Source: an uncultured Lachnospiraceae bacterium (GTDB lineage Bacteria; Bacillota; Clostridia; Lachnospirales; Lachnospiraceae). From it: a DNA stretch of 54,880 bases. Of this stretch, positions 25,323 through 34,278 are shown piece by piece. The stretch is taken from NCBI GenBank assembly GCA_947648875.1, contig CANSPM010000025.1:1-54880 (forward strand), written 5' to 3'. Position numbers and translations under genes: made by a program. The notes beneath the pieces are model-generated. The model was not told where the DNA came from and did no database searches. It saw only the letters and a program-made list of their open reading frames with translations. Each line of letters starts with the position of its first letter. Positions within the stretch are counted from its first letter, which is position 1.

Positions 25323-26188
25323 AGCTGCTCCTCCTTTGAACCGGAAAATTTCATCTGTGCCACAGAGATCACTACAATTACGATAAAGAATACCACGGCG
25401 TTAGCGCTCTGAAATCCGAACTGCCCGCCTGACATACCATTGTTGTAAATCAGATAGGAAATGGATTCCGTGCTCTGGGCCGGACCACCCTTTGTCAACG
25501 CCATAATCTGATCAAATACCATCAGAAAATTTTTCACACAGAGCACCATATTAATGGAAAAAAACGGAATGATCAGCGGAAACGTGAGGTAGCGGAAACG
25601 TTTCCACCCGGTGGCCCCGTCCAATCCCCCCGCCTCATATACATCCTCCGGAACCGTCTGCAAACCGGAAATATATATTATGGTGTTCATTGCCACCGCC
25701 TGCCACGCGCATACGATCATTACGCCGATCCACGCCTTGCCAGGGCTTGACAGGATGCTTGTGCTCAGAGATTTTATGCCGGCCATATCCGCCAGGGCCG
25801 GAAGAATATAGGTAAAAAAGTAGTTGAAAATATAGCCCACCACCAGTGACCCCAGTATATTCGGCAGGAAATACGCGCCGCGAAAAAAACCCTTCGCGCG
25901 TATTTTGCTGTTCAGGCCTATGGCCAGAATCAGACTCAGCACATTCACCACAACGGTGGTCACAACGGCCAGTTTGATAGTAAACAAATAGGATTTTCCC
26001 ACACGGGCATCCGTAAACAGATCCATATAATTGCGCAGCCCGACCCAGTCATATTTTCCAAACCCCTTGAAATTGGTAAAACTGTATATCACGCCGCGGA
26101 TCAGCGGAATGGTATTAAAGCAGACAAACAGGGCCAGGATCGGTATGGTAATCAGCAAAAAAGTTCTTTTTCTCTCATTTTTCATCAT
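25319..26188 (-). CDS. Sugar ABC transporter permease (MsmF type)
   Basis: This is a 289-residue membrane protein with six hydrophobic segments. The ATG at 26188 (with a second in-frame ATG at 26185) follows GTAGGAG; upstream in-frame codons lack a ribosome site. The EAA-type loop reads VYEAGGLDGATGWKRFRYLT. It belongs to the MalF/MsmF half of carbohydrate-uptake-1 transporters. It lies between the binding protein and the MsmG-type permease. Confidence 0.9.
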   Translation of the reverse strand: MMKNERKRTFLLITIPILALFVCFNTIPLIRGVIYSFTNFKGFGKYDWVGLRNYMDLFTDARVGKSYLFTIKLAVVTTVVVNVLSLILAIGLNSKIRAKGFFRGAYFLPNILGSLVVGYIFNYFFTYILPALADMAGIKSLSTSILSSPGKAWIGVMIVCAWQAVAMNTIIYISGLQTVPEDVYEAGGLDGATGWKRFRYLTFPLIIPFFSINMVLCVKNFLMVFDQIMALTKGGPAQSTESISYLIYNNGMSGGQFGFQSANAVVFFIVIVVISVAQMKFSGSKEEQL

Positions 26189-26198
26189 CTTTCTCCTA

Positions 26199-27485
26199 CT
26201 ATTTAGAGTTTTGCGCGTCTCCGGACTGCTCAAATTCCTGTACCAGGCGAATGATATCCCTGTTATACCTCTGCCAGTTCGCGTCAAAGGTTGCAAGAAA
26301 AGCATCCACGTCCTTCTCCAGAAGGAAGGTCTGGAGCAACGCGTCCGCAGACATTTCCGAAGGATAATAGTGGTCCTGATAATCCGTCATATTACCCTCC
26401 TGGATAAAAGTCAACATGCCGTCCAGCATGGAGGCCAGCCGGAAATCCCCTTTTTTGCAGGGAATGGCGTTTTGAGCGTCAATATATTTCTGCATATTTT
26501 CATATGTAAAGAGGAAGTCGAGAACTTCGTATGCCGCGTCCTTATTCTCGCACGCCGCCGTGACACAGAAACCCAGGTCAATTCCGGAATTAAGAGTCCT
26601 GTCCTCCCTATCGTCGCTGGCCGGCATGACGAAGGAATCAATGTTTAAATCCGGATTCACCGACAGGATCTGGGGCGTGGCGTAACTGCCAATGGGGTAC
26701 ATTGCCGATTCTCCTCGGGCAAATGCGGTACACGCATCGTTATACCCGTAGGCAAACGGATCCTCCGGTCCATAGGGCAGCAGCGCCAGATATTTCTCCG
26801 ACAATTGTCTGTATTCCTGTGTAAATGTGGTTTCCCCTTTATTTACCTGCTTTGCCGTGTCTGCGGGGGAGAGTTCCACAGCCATGGCATTCCACGGTGC
26901 CAGGCAGGTCCAGGTATCTTTAAATCCAAAATAAAATGGAAGAATGCCCTGGGATTTGATCTCCTCGCACAACTGCATCAGTTCCCCCCATGTCTCCGGG
27001 ATCTGCCACCCCTGCGCGGCAAACATATCTTTGTTATATAGAATGCCGGCGGCGTTGGCCACATAGGGCAGGATGTAAGTTCCCTCTGTGGGAACCAGCT
27101 CCAAGGATTCGGCTATGTCCAGATATCCCTCATTGATATCCCGCAGTCCCTGATAATCGGTAATGTCCGCCAGAATTTCCGCATCCACAAAATAGGAATA
27201 ATTGATGTCGCCGCCGATTCCGATTATATCCGGATAATCCTCCCGAATAAATCTTGTCTTTAAAATGGTCATTGCGTCATTCGGGGAGCTGATCGTCAGA
27301 TGGATGGTATCATGGGTCGCGTTGAACTCATCTTCCACCGTCTTAAAGTAATTGGCCGCTTCGGGTTTATATTGGACAATCTCAATTTCAATTTTGTCCG
27401 AGGAATCCCCACAGCCTTGAAGCGGCAACGCGGCAGCCATGCATCCTAGTGCCAGTCCCAAGCATTTTAACCTGTTTCCTTTCAT
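26199..27485 (-). CDS. Extracellular sugar-binding lipoprotein (MsmE type)
   Basis: This is a 428-residue lipoprotein. The signal peptide ends in the lipobox LQGC with Cys25, so it should be anchored outside the membrane. The mature part is a family-1 solute-binding protein (FNATHDTIHLTISSPNDAMT and GESAMYPIGSYATPQILS). It is the first gene of the alpha-galactoside operon (binding protein, two permeases, GH36, amylosucrase). It is divergent from an AraC regulator. Ligand specificity for raffinose-family sugars is inferred from the enzymes. Confidence 0.9.
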   Translation of the reverse strand: MKGNRLKCLGLALGCMAAALPLQGCGDSSDKIEIEIVQYKPEAANYFKTVEDEFNATHDTIHLTISSPNDAMTILKTRFIREDYPDIIGIGGDINYSYFVDAEILADITDYQGLRDINEGYLDIAESLELVPTEGTYILPYVANAAGILYNKDMFAAQGWQIPETWGELMQLCEEIKSQGILPFYFGFKDTWTCLAPWNAMAVELSPADTAKQVNKGETTFTQEYRQLSEKYLALLPYGPEDPFAYGYNDACTAFARGESAMYPIGSYATPQILSVNPDLNIDSFVMPASDDREDRTLNSGIDLGFCVTAACENKDAAYEVLDFLFTYENMQKYIDAQNAIPCKKGDFRLASMLDGMLTFIQEGNMTDYQDHYYPSEMSADALLQTFLLEKDVDAFLATFDANWQRYNRDIIRLVQEFEQSGDAQNSK

Positions 27486-27522
27486 AGTACCTCTCCTCTC
27501 TTTTTGATAAAAACATCATAAC

Positions 27523-27571
27523 ATATCTAAATGCTACTCAAAATATCAGCGTTTTAGATATTTTATATCTA
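27523..27571. promoter_or_regulatory. Repeated TAGATAT motif, candidate AraC operator
   Basis: ATATCTAAA (27523-27531), TTTAGATAT (27553-27561) and ATATCTA (27565-27571) are copies of one seven-base core in alternating orientation. The last two make a 17-base palindrome. They lie between the divergent AraC gene and the operon start. Confidence 0.5.
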
Positions 27572-27594
27572 TTTGCTGCTTTAGGGGAATATAT

Positions 27595-27624
27595 TTGAAA
27601 TCACCTTGCATTTTGGTATATAAT
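27595..27624 (+). promoter_or_regulatory. Promoter of the AraC-type regulator gene
   Basis: TTGAAA (27595-27600) and TATAAT (27619-27624) are 18 bases apart and lie 50 bases upstream of the start codon. Confidence 0.6.
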
Positions 27625-27673
27625 ATTCTATATCACAAGAGAATATGCCGTTTTGTACATAGTGAGGTATCGT

Positions 27674-28531
27674 ATGAGTGAAGTCATTTTTTCCGTCTTT
27701 CCAAGCGAAAATTTTGTGGACCTGGGTTTGTATCAATTTGGCTGGGAACAATGCGACCCGTCTCATTCTTTTGGGCCTGCCGCCAGAAATCACTATCTAT
27801 TCCACTACTGTCTCTCCGGCACCGGAACTCTTTACGCCCACAACGAGAAAAAGAAAACCAATTCCTTTCAGATTAAGAGCGGACAGGGTTTTATGATTTT
27901 TCCCAATCAAATCTGTACCTATATTGCGGATCAAAAGATTCCCTGGGAATATGTATGGTTGGAATTTGACGGGCTACGCGCAAAGGAAACCGTTGAATTG
28001 GCCGGATTCAGACTGGAACAGCCAGTGTACAGAGCACGTTATAAAGATATTTCTGAAACCATGAAAGAAGAAATGTTATATATTGTAAACCACAGGGAGG
28101 AATCCTCTTTTCATTTGATCGGACACCTTTACCTGTTTGTGGACAGTCTTGTCCGTTCCTCCACCTCCGCTCAGATCAGCAGGGGCAGCAGTCTGCGCGA
28201 TTTCTATATCAAAGAGGCATTTTCCTTTATCGAGCAGAATTTTCAGAATGATATTTCCGTGGAGGATATCGCTGCGTCCATTGGACTGAACCGCAGCTAC
28301 TTCGGAAAAATTTTTCACGAGAGCATGGGAAAGACACCGCAGGAATTTCTCATATCCTACCGCATGACAAAAGCGACGGAACTTTTAAAACTCACGAACC
28401 TCTCTGTGGGAGATATAGGAAATGCAGTCGGTTATCCCAACCAACTGCACTTTTCCAGAGCTTTTAAAAATGTATATGGCGTTTCTCCGCGGCAATGGCG
28501 GTATGAGCACGGCGGGAAAAATCAATATTAA
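27674..28531 (+). CDS. AraC family regulator of the alpha-galactoside operon (MsmR-like)
   Basis: The protein has 285 residues from the ATG at 27674 (GAGG eight bases upstream); a TTG at 27653 is an unlikely alternative. The N-terminal cupin-type sensor contains NHYLFHYCLSGTGTLYAHNE. The C-terminal HTH pair reads ISVEDIAASIGLNRSYFGKI and LSVGDIGNAVGYPNQLHFSR. It is similar in layout to MsmR/RafR activators of raffinose operons. It is divergent from the lipoprotein gene. Confidence 0.88.
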   Translation: MSEVIFSVFPSENFVDLGLYQFGWEQCDPSHSFGPAARNHYLFHYCLSGTGTLYAHNEKKKTNSFQIKSGQGFMIFPNQICTYIADQKIPWEYVWLEFDGLRAKETVELAGFRLEQPVYRARYKDISETMKEEMLYIVNHREESSFHLIGHLYLFVDSLVRSSTSAQISRGSSLRDFYIKEAFSFIEQNFQNDISVEDIAASIGLNRSYFGKIFHESMGKTPQEFLISYRMTKATELLKLTNLSVGDIGNAVGYPNQLHFSRAFKNVYGVSPRQWRYEHGGKNQY

Positions 28532-28540
28532 CGGCTTCCA

Positions 28541-28981
28541 TCATACGGTATAATCCATGGCGTCCGGCCGCTGCCTGTGCTGCCGGACCAAATCCCCGAT
28601 GGTCACATTGTCCACCACTTTATTTACCGCTTCGTACACATCTTTCCATACCTGTAAAGTTTCACAGGTGTCGCGGCGCTCGCAGACGCCATAGTCTTCC
28701 TCCAGGCAGGCCACCGGGGCCAGCGAACCCTCCGTCAGCCGCAGTACCATGCCCACCGTGTAGTCTTTGGGCTCTTTGGCCAGACGGTAGCCTCCCTGGG
28801 CGCCCCGAATGCTTTTCACATAGCCCGCCCTGTTCAGCACGGCGATAATCTGTTCCAGGTATTTCTCCGAAAGACCCTGCCGGGCTGCGATCTCCTTCAC
28901 TTTGATATACTCTCCGCCGCCATGCAGCGCCAAGTCCAGCATAACCCGCACCGCGTAGCGCCCTTTTGTCGATATTTTCAT
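28541..28981 (-). CDS. cymR: Rrf2 family regulator, CymR-like
   Basis: The protein has 146 residues from the ATG at 28981 (GGAGA upstream). The Rrf2 winged helix is MKISTKGRYAVRVMLDLAL, followed by GLSEKYLEQIIAVLNRAGYV and GAQGGYRLAK. Size and lack of an IscR-type three-cysteine cluster favour CymR, the cysteine-metabolism repressor. CymR in Bacillus acts together with CysK, its partner protein, which is encoded directly upstream here (49 bases). The inverted repeat over the cysK promoter is a likely target. Confidence 0.82.
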   Translation of the reverse strand: MKISTKGRYAVRVMLDLALHGGGEYIKVKEIAARQGLSEKYLEQIIAVLNRAGYVKSIRGAQGGYRLAKEPKDYTVGMVLRLTEGSLAPVACLEEDYGVCERRDTCETLQVWKDVYEAVNKVVDNVTIGDLVRQHRQRPDAMDYTV

Positions 28982-29030
28982 AAACACTCTGTCTCCACAA
29001 TAGCTGAATATATTCAGGCCAGACCCCTCT

Positions 29031-29966
<936 letters not shown>

Positions 29967-29993
29967 AATCGGATCTCCTTCAATTTCCTACTC

Positions 29994-30020
29994 ATTTAGT
30001 ATGAATATTATGAACTAAAT
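29994..30020. promoter_or_regulatory. Inverted repeat over the cysK promoter, candidate CymR operator
   Basis: ATTTAGT (29994-30000) and ACTAAAT (30014-30020) are perfect seven-base arms with a 13-base AT-rich spacer. The element overlaps the cysK -10 box, consistent with repression. Confidence 0.55.
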
Positions 30021-30046
30021 ATATACCCGGAACCATTATTTGTCAA
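30018..30046 (-). promoter_or_regulatory. Sigma-A promoter of cysK-cymR
   Basis: On the minus strand consensus TTGACA (30046-30041) is 17 bases from TATATT (30023-30018). It is the best promoter match on this strand nearby. Confidence 0.75.
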
Positions 30047-30087
30047 TTGTTTATTTTCATCTTCGGCTTAGAGTTTGGATGTTTCTC

Positions 30088-30116
30088 TTGCGCAATTTCC
30101 TGTTTTTTGATAAATT
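30088..30116 (+). promoter_or_regulatory. Candidate promoter of aroA
   Basis: TTGCGC (30088-30093) and TAAATT (30111-30116) are 17 bases apart, 36 bases upstream of the aroA start. Confidence 0.45.
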
Positions 30117-30152
30117 TATTGTAAAATCCATCCAAAGAAAGAAGATTGCGAA

Positions 30153-31532
30153 ATGATAACCGATAAATTTTATCGCGTGCCCTGCATATATGGGGAAAGA
30201 AACCGTATTCTCACCGCCGCCCGCCCCCCCATACAGGTGTCGGTACCCGGCTCCAAGAGCATCACCAACCGGGCCCTGTTGCTGGCGACTTTGGCCGCCG
30301 GTACATCCACCCTGCGGGGAGTACTGTTCTCCGACGACTCCCGGCATTTTTTGAAATGTATCCAGGAACTGGGCTTTGAGGCAGAAGCGGATGAAGAGAA
30401 AAGAACGGTCCGGGTCAAGGGCCTGGGAGGGACGCTGCCCAGGACGGAGGCCAGTCTCTATGTGGGCAGCGCAGGCACCGCCGCCCGTTTTCTCACAGCC
30501 TGTCTGGGGGTATCCAGGGGGGTTTACCACATGGACGCCTCGGAGCAGATGCGCAGGCGTCCCATGGCCCCGCTGCTGGCCTCTCTGGAGGAGTTAGGCT
30601 GTGAAATAATCTATGAGGGGGATGAGGGACATTTTCCCTTCACGCTGAAAGGCAGGGGCTTTAGCCAAAAGCGAATCGACGTGGACATCGGGCACAGCAG
30701 CCAGTTTCTCAGCGCCCTGCTCATTTCCTCCTGCCTTTCCCCGGAGGACATGACCATCCAGATTCAGGGGGAGCACGGCATGTCCTATATCCGAATCACC
30801 ACCCGGATGATGGAACAGTTCGGCGTCCATGCGGCCCCCCTGTACTACTGCGCAGGCAATACGGAAAAGCAAGACTGCCGCAGTTGTGTCAACAGTATCC
30901 GGCCCCTGGGCTACCGGATTGCCGCCGGGCAGCGCTACCGGGCGCAAAACTATCAGATTGAACCGGATGTGTCCGCCGCCTGTTACTTCTACGCCCTGGG
31001 AGCGCTGCTGGGTGTACCCGTTCAGGTCACGGGGATCAATCGGGGCAGCATGCAGGGGGATATCGCCTTTCTGGATATTCTGACCCGTATGGGATGTGTG
31101 CTACAGGAAAAGGAGGCGGGGCTGCTGTTGCAGCCCCCGGCGCAGGGACGGCTCATCGGCGTGACGGCGGATCTGTCCGCCTGTTCCGACCAGGCTATCA
31201 CCCTTGCGGCCATCGCCCCCTATGCGGACAGCCCCACCACCATCACCGGCATCGGGCATATCCGATTTCAGGAATGTGATCGTTTGAGCGCCATATCCCG
31301 GGAACTGGAACGTATGGGCATCCGCTGCGAGACCACGCAGGACAGTATCACTGTCTATCCCGGCACTCCCAAACCCTGCACCGTCAAAACCTATGAGGAT
31401 CACCGTATGGCCATGGGTTTTACGCTGACAGGACTTCGATCACCCGGCATTGTCATCGACAATCCCGGGTGCTGCTGCAAAACCTTCGAAGATTATTACG
31501 AGACGCTGGAGGCCTGTATCCGTCAGCTGTAA
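30153..31532 (+). CDS. aroA: 3-phosphoshikimate 1-carboxyvinyltransferase (EPSP synthase)
   Basis: This is a 459-residue cytoplasmic enzyme of the shikimate pathway, joining shikimate-3-phosphate with phosphoenolpyruvate. Signatures include VPGSKSITNRALLLA near the N-terminus, YVGSAGTAARFLTACLG, MDASEQMRRRPM, and QECDRLSAISRELERMGI near the C-terminus. Its length is somewhat above the usual 430. A weak AGAAAGAAG precedes the ATG. It is isolated from other aro genes in this window and divergent from cysK. The AGTAAR variation of the LGNAGT motif region is compatible with the family. Confidence 0.92.
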   Translation: MITDKFYRVPCIYGERNRILTAARPPIQVSVPGSKSITNRALLLATLAAGTSTLRGVLFSDDSRHFLKCIQELGFEAEADEEKRTVRVKGLGGTLPRTEASLYVGSAGTAARFLTACLGVSRGVYHMDASEQMRRRPMAPLLASLEELGCEIIYEGDEGHFPFTLKGRGFSQKRIDVDIGHSSQFLSALLISSCLSPEDMTIQIQGEHGMSYIRITTRMMEQFGVHAAPLYYCAGNTEKQDCRSCVNSIRPLGYRIAAGQRYRAQNYQIEPDVSAACYFYALGALLGVPVQVTGINRGSMQGDIAFLDILTRMGCVLQEKEAGLLLQPPAQGRLIGVTADLSACSDQAITLAAIAPYADSPTTITGIGHIRFQECDRLSAISRELERMGIRCETTQDSITVYPGTPKPCTVKTYEDHRMAMGFTLTGLRSPGIVIDNPGCCCKTFEDYYETLEACIRQL

Positions 31533-31603
31533 GCACAGACGTCCTTCAACGGACTGTAAGAAGTCAGCTTTCAAACAAATGCGGATAAGACAGCGCCTGA
31601 TCC

Positions 31604-31876
31604 GTGACCGCCGCCCGCATTCTTTCCACTCCCCGGGGCCTGTCGGTAGAGAAGCGCAATGTTATTGGTATGGCGGTCTTCATTCAGGAAAAACATATCC
31701 ATCTCCAACATGCCGGAGAGATAAGCCCCGAGCCGGGCACCATGCTGCCCAAAATCGAGGCCGCCATCTCCTATCTGGGAGCAAACCCCCAGGGAGAAGT
31801 GTTGATTACCTCTATGGATGCATTAAAAGATGCATTAAAGGAAAAAAATAGCACCAAAATTACTACATACGCATGA
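31604..31876 (+). pseudogene. C-terminal remnant of a carbamate kinase
   Basis: The last 50 or so codons (PEPGTMLPKIEAAISYLGAN followed by GEVLITSMDALKDALKEKN) match the C-terminal end of carbamate kinase, whose usual form is GSMLPKVEAA…ALITSLDKA. The upstream part of the frame is not recognisable as the kinase, and no ribosome site precedes it. About 240 residues of the normal 310 are missing. I read it as a decayed gene fragment. It lies between aroA and a hairpin at 31887-31922. Confidence 0.65.
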
Positions 31877-31886
31877 AATCCTGCAA

Positions 31887-31922
31887 AAGGCAGTGGACGC
31901 CACACCGGCGAGCCACTGCCTT
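31887..31922. terminator. Hairpin after the carbamate kinase remnant
   Basis: AAGGCAGTGG (31887-31896) pairs with CCACTGCCTT (31913-31922). It ends just before the convergent signal peptidase gene; T runs are short, so terminator strength is uncertain. Confidence 0.5.
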
Positions 31923-31956
31923 ATAACCTCTCTACAGACTGTTTCTGTCTTCTGAT

Positions 31957-32490
31957 TTATGCACTCCTGCCGCTTCCTCCGGCCACCTCATGCCTCCTTT
32001 TTCGCTTCTTTGCGATTTTCCCCAGCTTCCACCTTTGATGCCGCAGTCCCAGAGCGGACAACATAGCCCCCAGGATAATACAGAAATCCGACAAATTAAA
32101 AACCAATCTGCGAAAAGGCTTCCATTTTATGTTGAAGCTGAAATAATCCATCACATACTGCTGTTTCAATCTGTCATAAGTGTTGCTGAAAGCGCCGCCA
32201 AGCAACAGAGACAGTCCCACCCGCAGCAAATTGCTTCCATAGACACTGAGGCTAAGGACGAAGACCAGCGTGGCAATCCCTGTGAGTAAAAGGGACAGCG
32301 CCGTTACCAGCCTCCCCTGCCTTTTTCCCAGCCCAAACATGGCCCCTCCGTTGTGATGCCTGCGCAGAAGCAGCCTGCCGCCCAGAACCTCCTGATTCTC
32401 CCCTGGCGGAAGCTGCCGCTCCATGCGCTCTTTGACATAGTTATCGCCTCTGCATAGGCCCACAATCAGACTAATAAAAAAATTTGTCAT
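31957..32490 (-). CDS. lspA: Signal peptidase II (prolipoprotein signal peptidase), divergent
   Basis: This is a 177-residue membrane protein. Family blocks are HNGGAMFGLGKR (normal NxGAAFG), LLLGGAFSNTYDRLKQQYVM with Asp106, and FNLSDFCIILGAML with Asp135; the two aspartates are the catalytic dyad. The first membrane helix is short and the C-terminal tail is basic. It cleaves the signal peptide of lipoproteins after lipid addition. It is more divergent than housekeeping LspA, so it could be a second copy. It is downstream of the GtrII-type gene on the same strand, 42 bases apart. Confidence 0.75.
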   Translation of the reverse strand: MTNFFISLIVGLCRGDNYVKERMERQLPPGENQEVLGGRLLLRRHHNGGAMFGLGKRQGRLVTALSLLLTGIATLVFVLSLSVYGSNLLRVGLSLLLGGAFSNTYDRLKQQYVMDYFSFNIKWKPFRRLVFNLSDFCIILGAMLSALGLRHQRWKLGKIAKKRKRRHEVAGGSGRSA

Positions 32491-32532
32491 ATATGCTCTT
32501 TTCTACCTTAATATACTATAGTTCTTTTATTC

Positions 32533-34110
32533 CTAATACCCCATTTTTACTATAACCAGATCATCCCGCAGCTGCACATAACCTTCATCTGGATAACAGG
32601 GCATATCTCCTGCGATTGTTCTTGCGTATTCAATCTTATCCCAATCTGCCCGTACATACTCCACCCCTAAATGCTCCCGTATCATTCTTACCAGACGATT
32701 AGGCTGTTCATTCACACGTCTCCAGCAAGAAACGCCGACGCTGCAATCAAAAACACTGTATTCGGTCGGTTGGATATCATAGCATGATTCATTCAGTTTA
32801 GGATGAAGATTTCCCACAAATACTACCTGATTTGGTGGCGCGTATCCCAAATTTAATTCTTGAATTTCCCCGACTACATCTTCCATTATCTCCATGTCGA
32901 TTCTGCATTTAACATCATCCGTATACCAAAGGCGCAATGTATTGCCCATTTGACGGATCGTACCAAGAAACAGCACAAACAGGACTGCATACTTACATAA
33001 GACAATGCCCTTCTCCTTTCTATTCTGGATCAGATATACAATATAAAAGCATAGAAAGCCCAGTACAAAGGGGTATGCAATCTGTGTTCTCACAGCCGTT
33101 GCCCTGCCGCAATATACATTGAGCAGGTGTACAGACGCAACTGTCACTGACATGGAGACTGCGTATAAACATTTATGGCACAGGGTATACTTCTTATCAC
33201 ACATTACCTTAAGCAAAACGATTAGCGCTCCGATTGTGGCCAGCCCCATTAACCACGAATATGGAATATCCAGTCCCATATAAGAATTTTTGAAATATGT
33301 CTTTAATCCCTCCATAATCTTTGCAGTATCCCATGTATTCCATACCCTCTGCGCTCCCAAATAATCGCTTGTACCGAAAAATTGCCGTGTCAGAATGGTA
33401 TTCAAAATATATGCCACTCCAAAAACCGCAACCTGCCATCCTCCTCTTAGTACATAATCTATCACCATTTCCCTGTCCAGCCTTCTCTCTGTGAGAGATA
33501 ACAGATACAGCGACGCGGCCAGCGCTATAAATAATACCACCATCGCCTGGTAGGTAGAGAAGGCCCATATTAAGAGTATGGTTTCTCCAATAAAGAACAA
33601 TAGTTTCTGAAGTATTCTTCCCTTATACCAATACTCGTCGCAAAACAGGATGTAACTGAAGTACTCCACAAAAGTCAGAAGCAGCATGGCCCATACAATC
33701 TCTACCCATTGAACCGAAAAATAGAACTGATATACCCATATGGGTGAAGTTGCAAAAACTGCTACAAATGTAATTGCAGACTGCTTACAAATTCTGTTAC
33801 CTGTAAAACGCAACAGGCAAATTAGCAGATATTGCAATATCGAGAACAAAACAATACCGGCTACACCCACAAAATAGGGATTATACCACAGCAGCCCAAA
33901 TATTCTTTTTGTAAATACCGCCCCTTGTCTGCCAATTTCCAACCAGTTCAATGTACTTTCCCTAAAATACAGCACGTCATCGGTATCATATAAATAATTA
34001 AGCGTAAATGCATGCTTGCCGTGTAATACTGTATTTAACGCAAGAATAAACAGTATAATGTTTTTTTCCAACACAATTATCTTTTTGTTGGATTTTCTCT
34101 CAGGCCGCAT
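32533..34110 (-). CDS. Polytopic membrane protein, GtrII-like glucosyltransferase family
   Basis: This is a 525-residue membrane protein with about ten hydrophobic segments. An acidic DTDDVLYF motif follows the first helix, and a TYQAMVVLFIALAAS block follows later. These resemble the GtrII (PF14264) family of serotype-converting glucosyltransferases that act with lipid-linked sugars. A soluble C-terminal part of about 110 residues ends the protein. Base composition is more AT-rich than flanking genes, hinting at acquisition. A perfect 13-base inverted repeat sits just upstream of its ribosome site (34131-34162). Confidence 0.65.
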   Translation of the reverse strand: MRPERKSNKKIIVLEKNIILFILALNTVLHGKHAFTLNYLYDTDDVLYFRESTLNWLEIGRQGAVFTKRIFGLLWYNPYFVGVAGIVLFSILQYLLICLLRFTGNRICKQSAITFVAVFATSPIWVYQFYFSVQWVEIVWAMLLLTFVEYFSYILFCDEYWYKGRILQKLLFFIGETILLIWAFSTYQAMVVLFIALAASLYLLSLTERRLDREMVIDYVLRGGWQVAVFGVAYILNTILTRQFFGTSDYLGAQRVWNTWDTAKIMEGLKTYFKNSYMGLDIPYSWLMGLATIGALIVLLKVMCDKKYTLCHKCLYAVSMSVTVASVHLLNVYCGRATAVRTQIAYPFVLGFLCFYIVYLIQNRKEKGIVLCKYAVLFVLFLGTIRQMGNTLRLWYTDDVKCRIDMEIMEDVVGEIQELNLGYAPPNQVVFVGNLHPKLNESCYDIQPTEYSVFDCSVGVSCWRRVNEQPNRLVRMIREHLGVEYVRADWDKIEYARTIAGDMPCYPDEGYVQLRDDLVIVKMGY

Positions 34111-34130
34111 ATCATTTCCTCCTTTAACGT

Positions 34131-34162
34131 AAAATAGCTATCGCTTATACGATAGCTATTTT
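34131..34162. repeat. Perfect 13-bp inverted repeat between the GtrII-like and helicase genes
   Basis: AAAATAGCTATCG (34131-34143) and CGATAGCTATTTT (34150-34162) flank a six-base loop. It lies about 20 bases before the minus-strand start codon, so it could be an operator or a leader hairpin. Confidence 0.6.
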
Positions 34163-34278
34163 AGATATAATTACAGTAAACATCGTAACACATATAGAAA
34201 AAAAAGTCTAGTAATATTTTTTATTTCTCTTATAATTTATATATAAGAAAAACCATTATGCGGAAAGGTGAAAATTCT

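Noticed and set aside
31450..31851. Open frame in another register over the carbamate kinase remnant
   Set aside because: Its translation has no similarity to known proteins, while the neighbouring frame matches carbamate kinase.
34230..34235. TATAAT as a promoter for the helicase gene
   Set aside because: No acceptable -35 box lies 16-18 bases upstream, so it is not listed as a separate feature.
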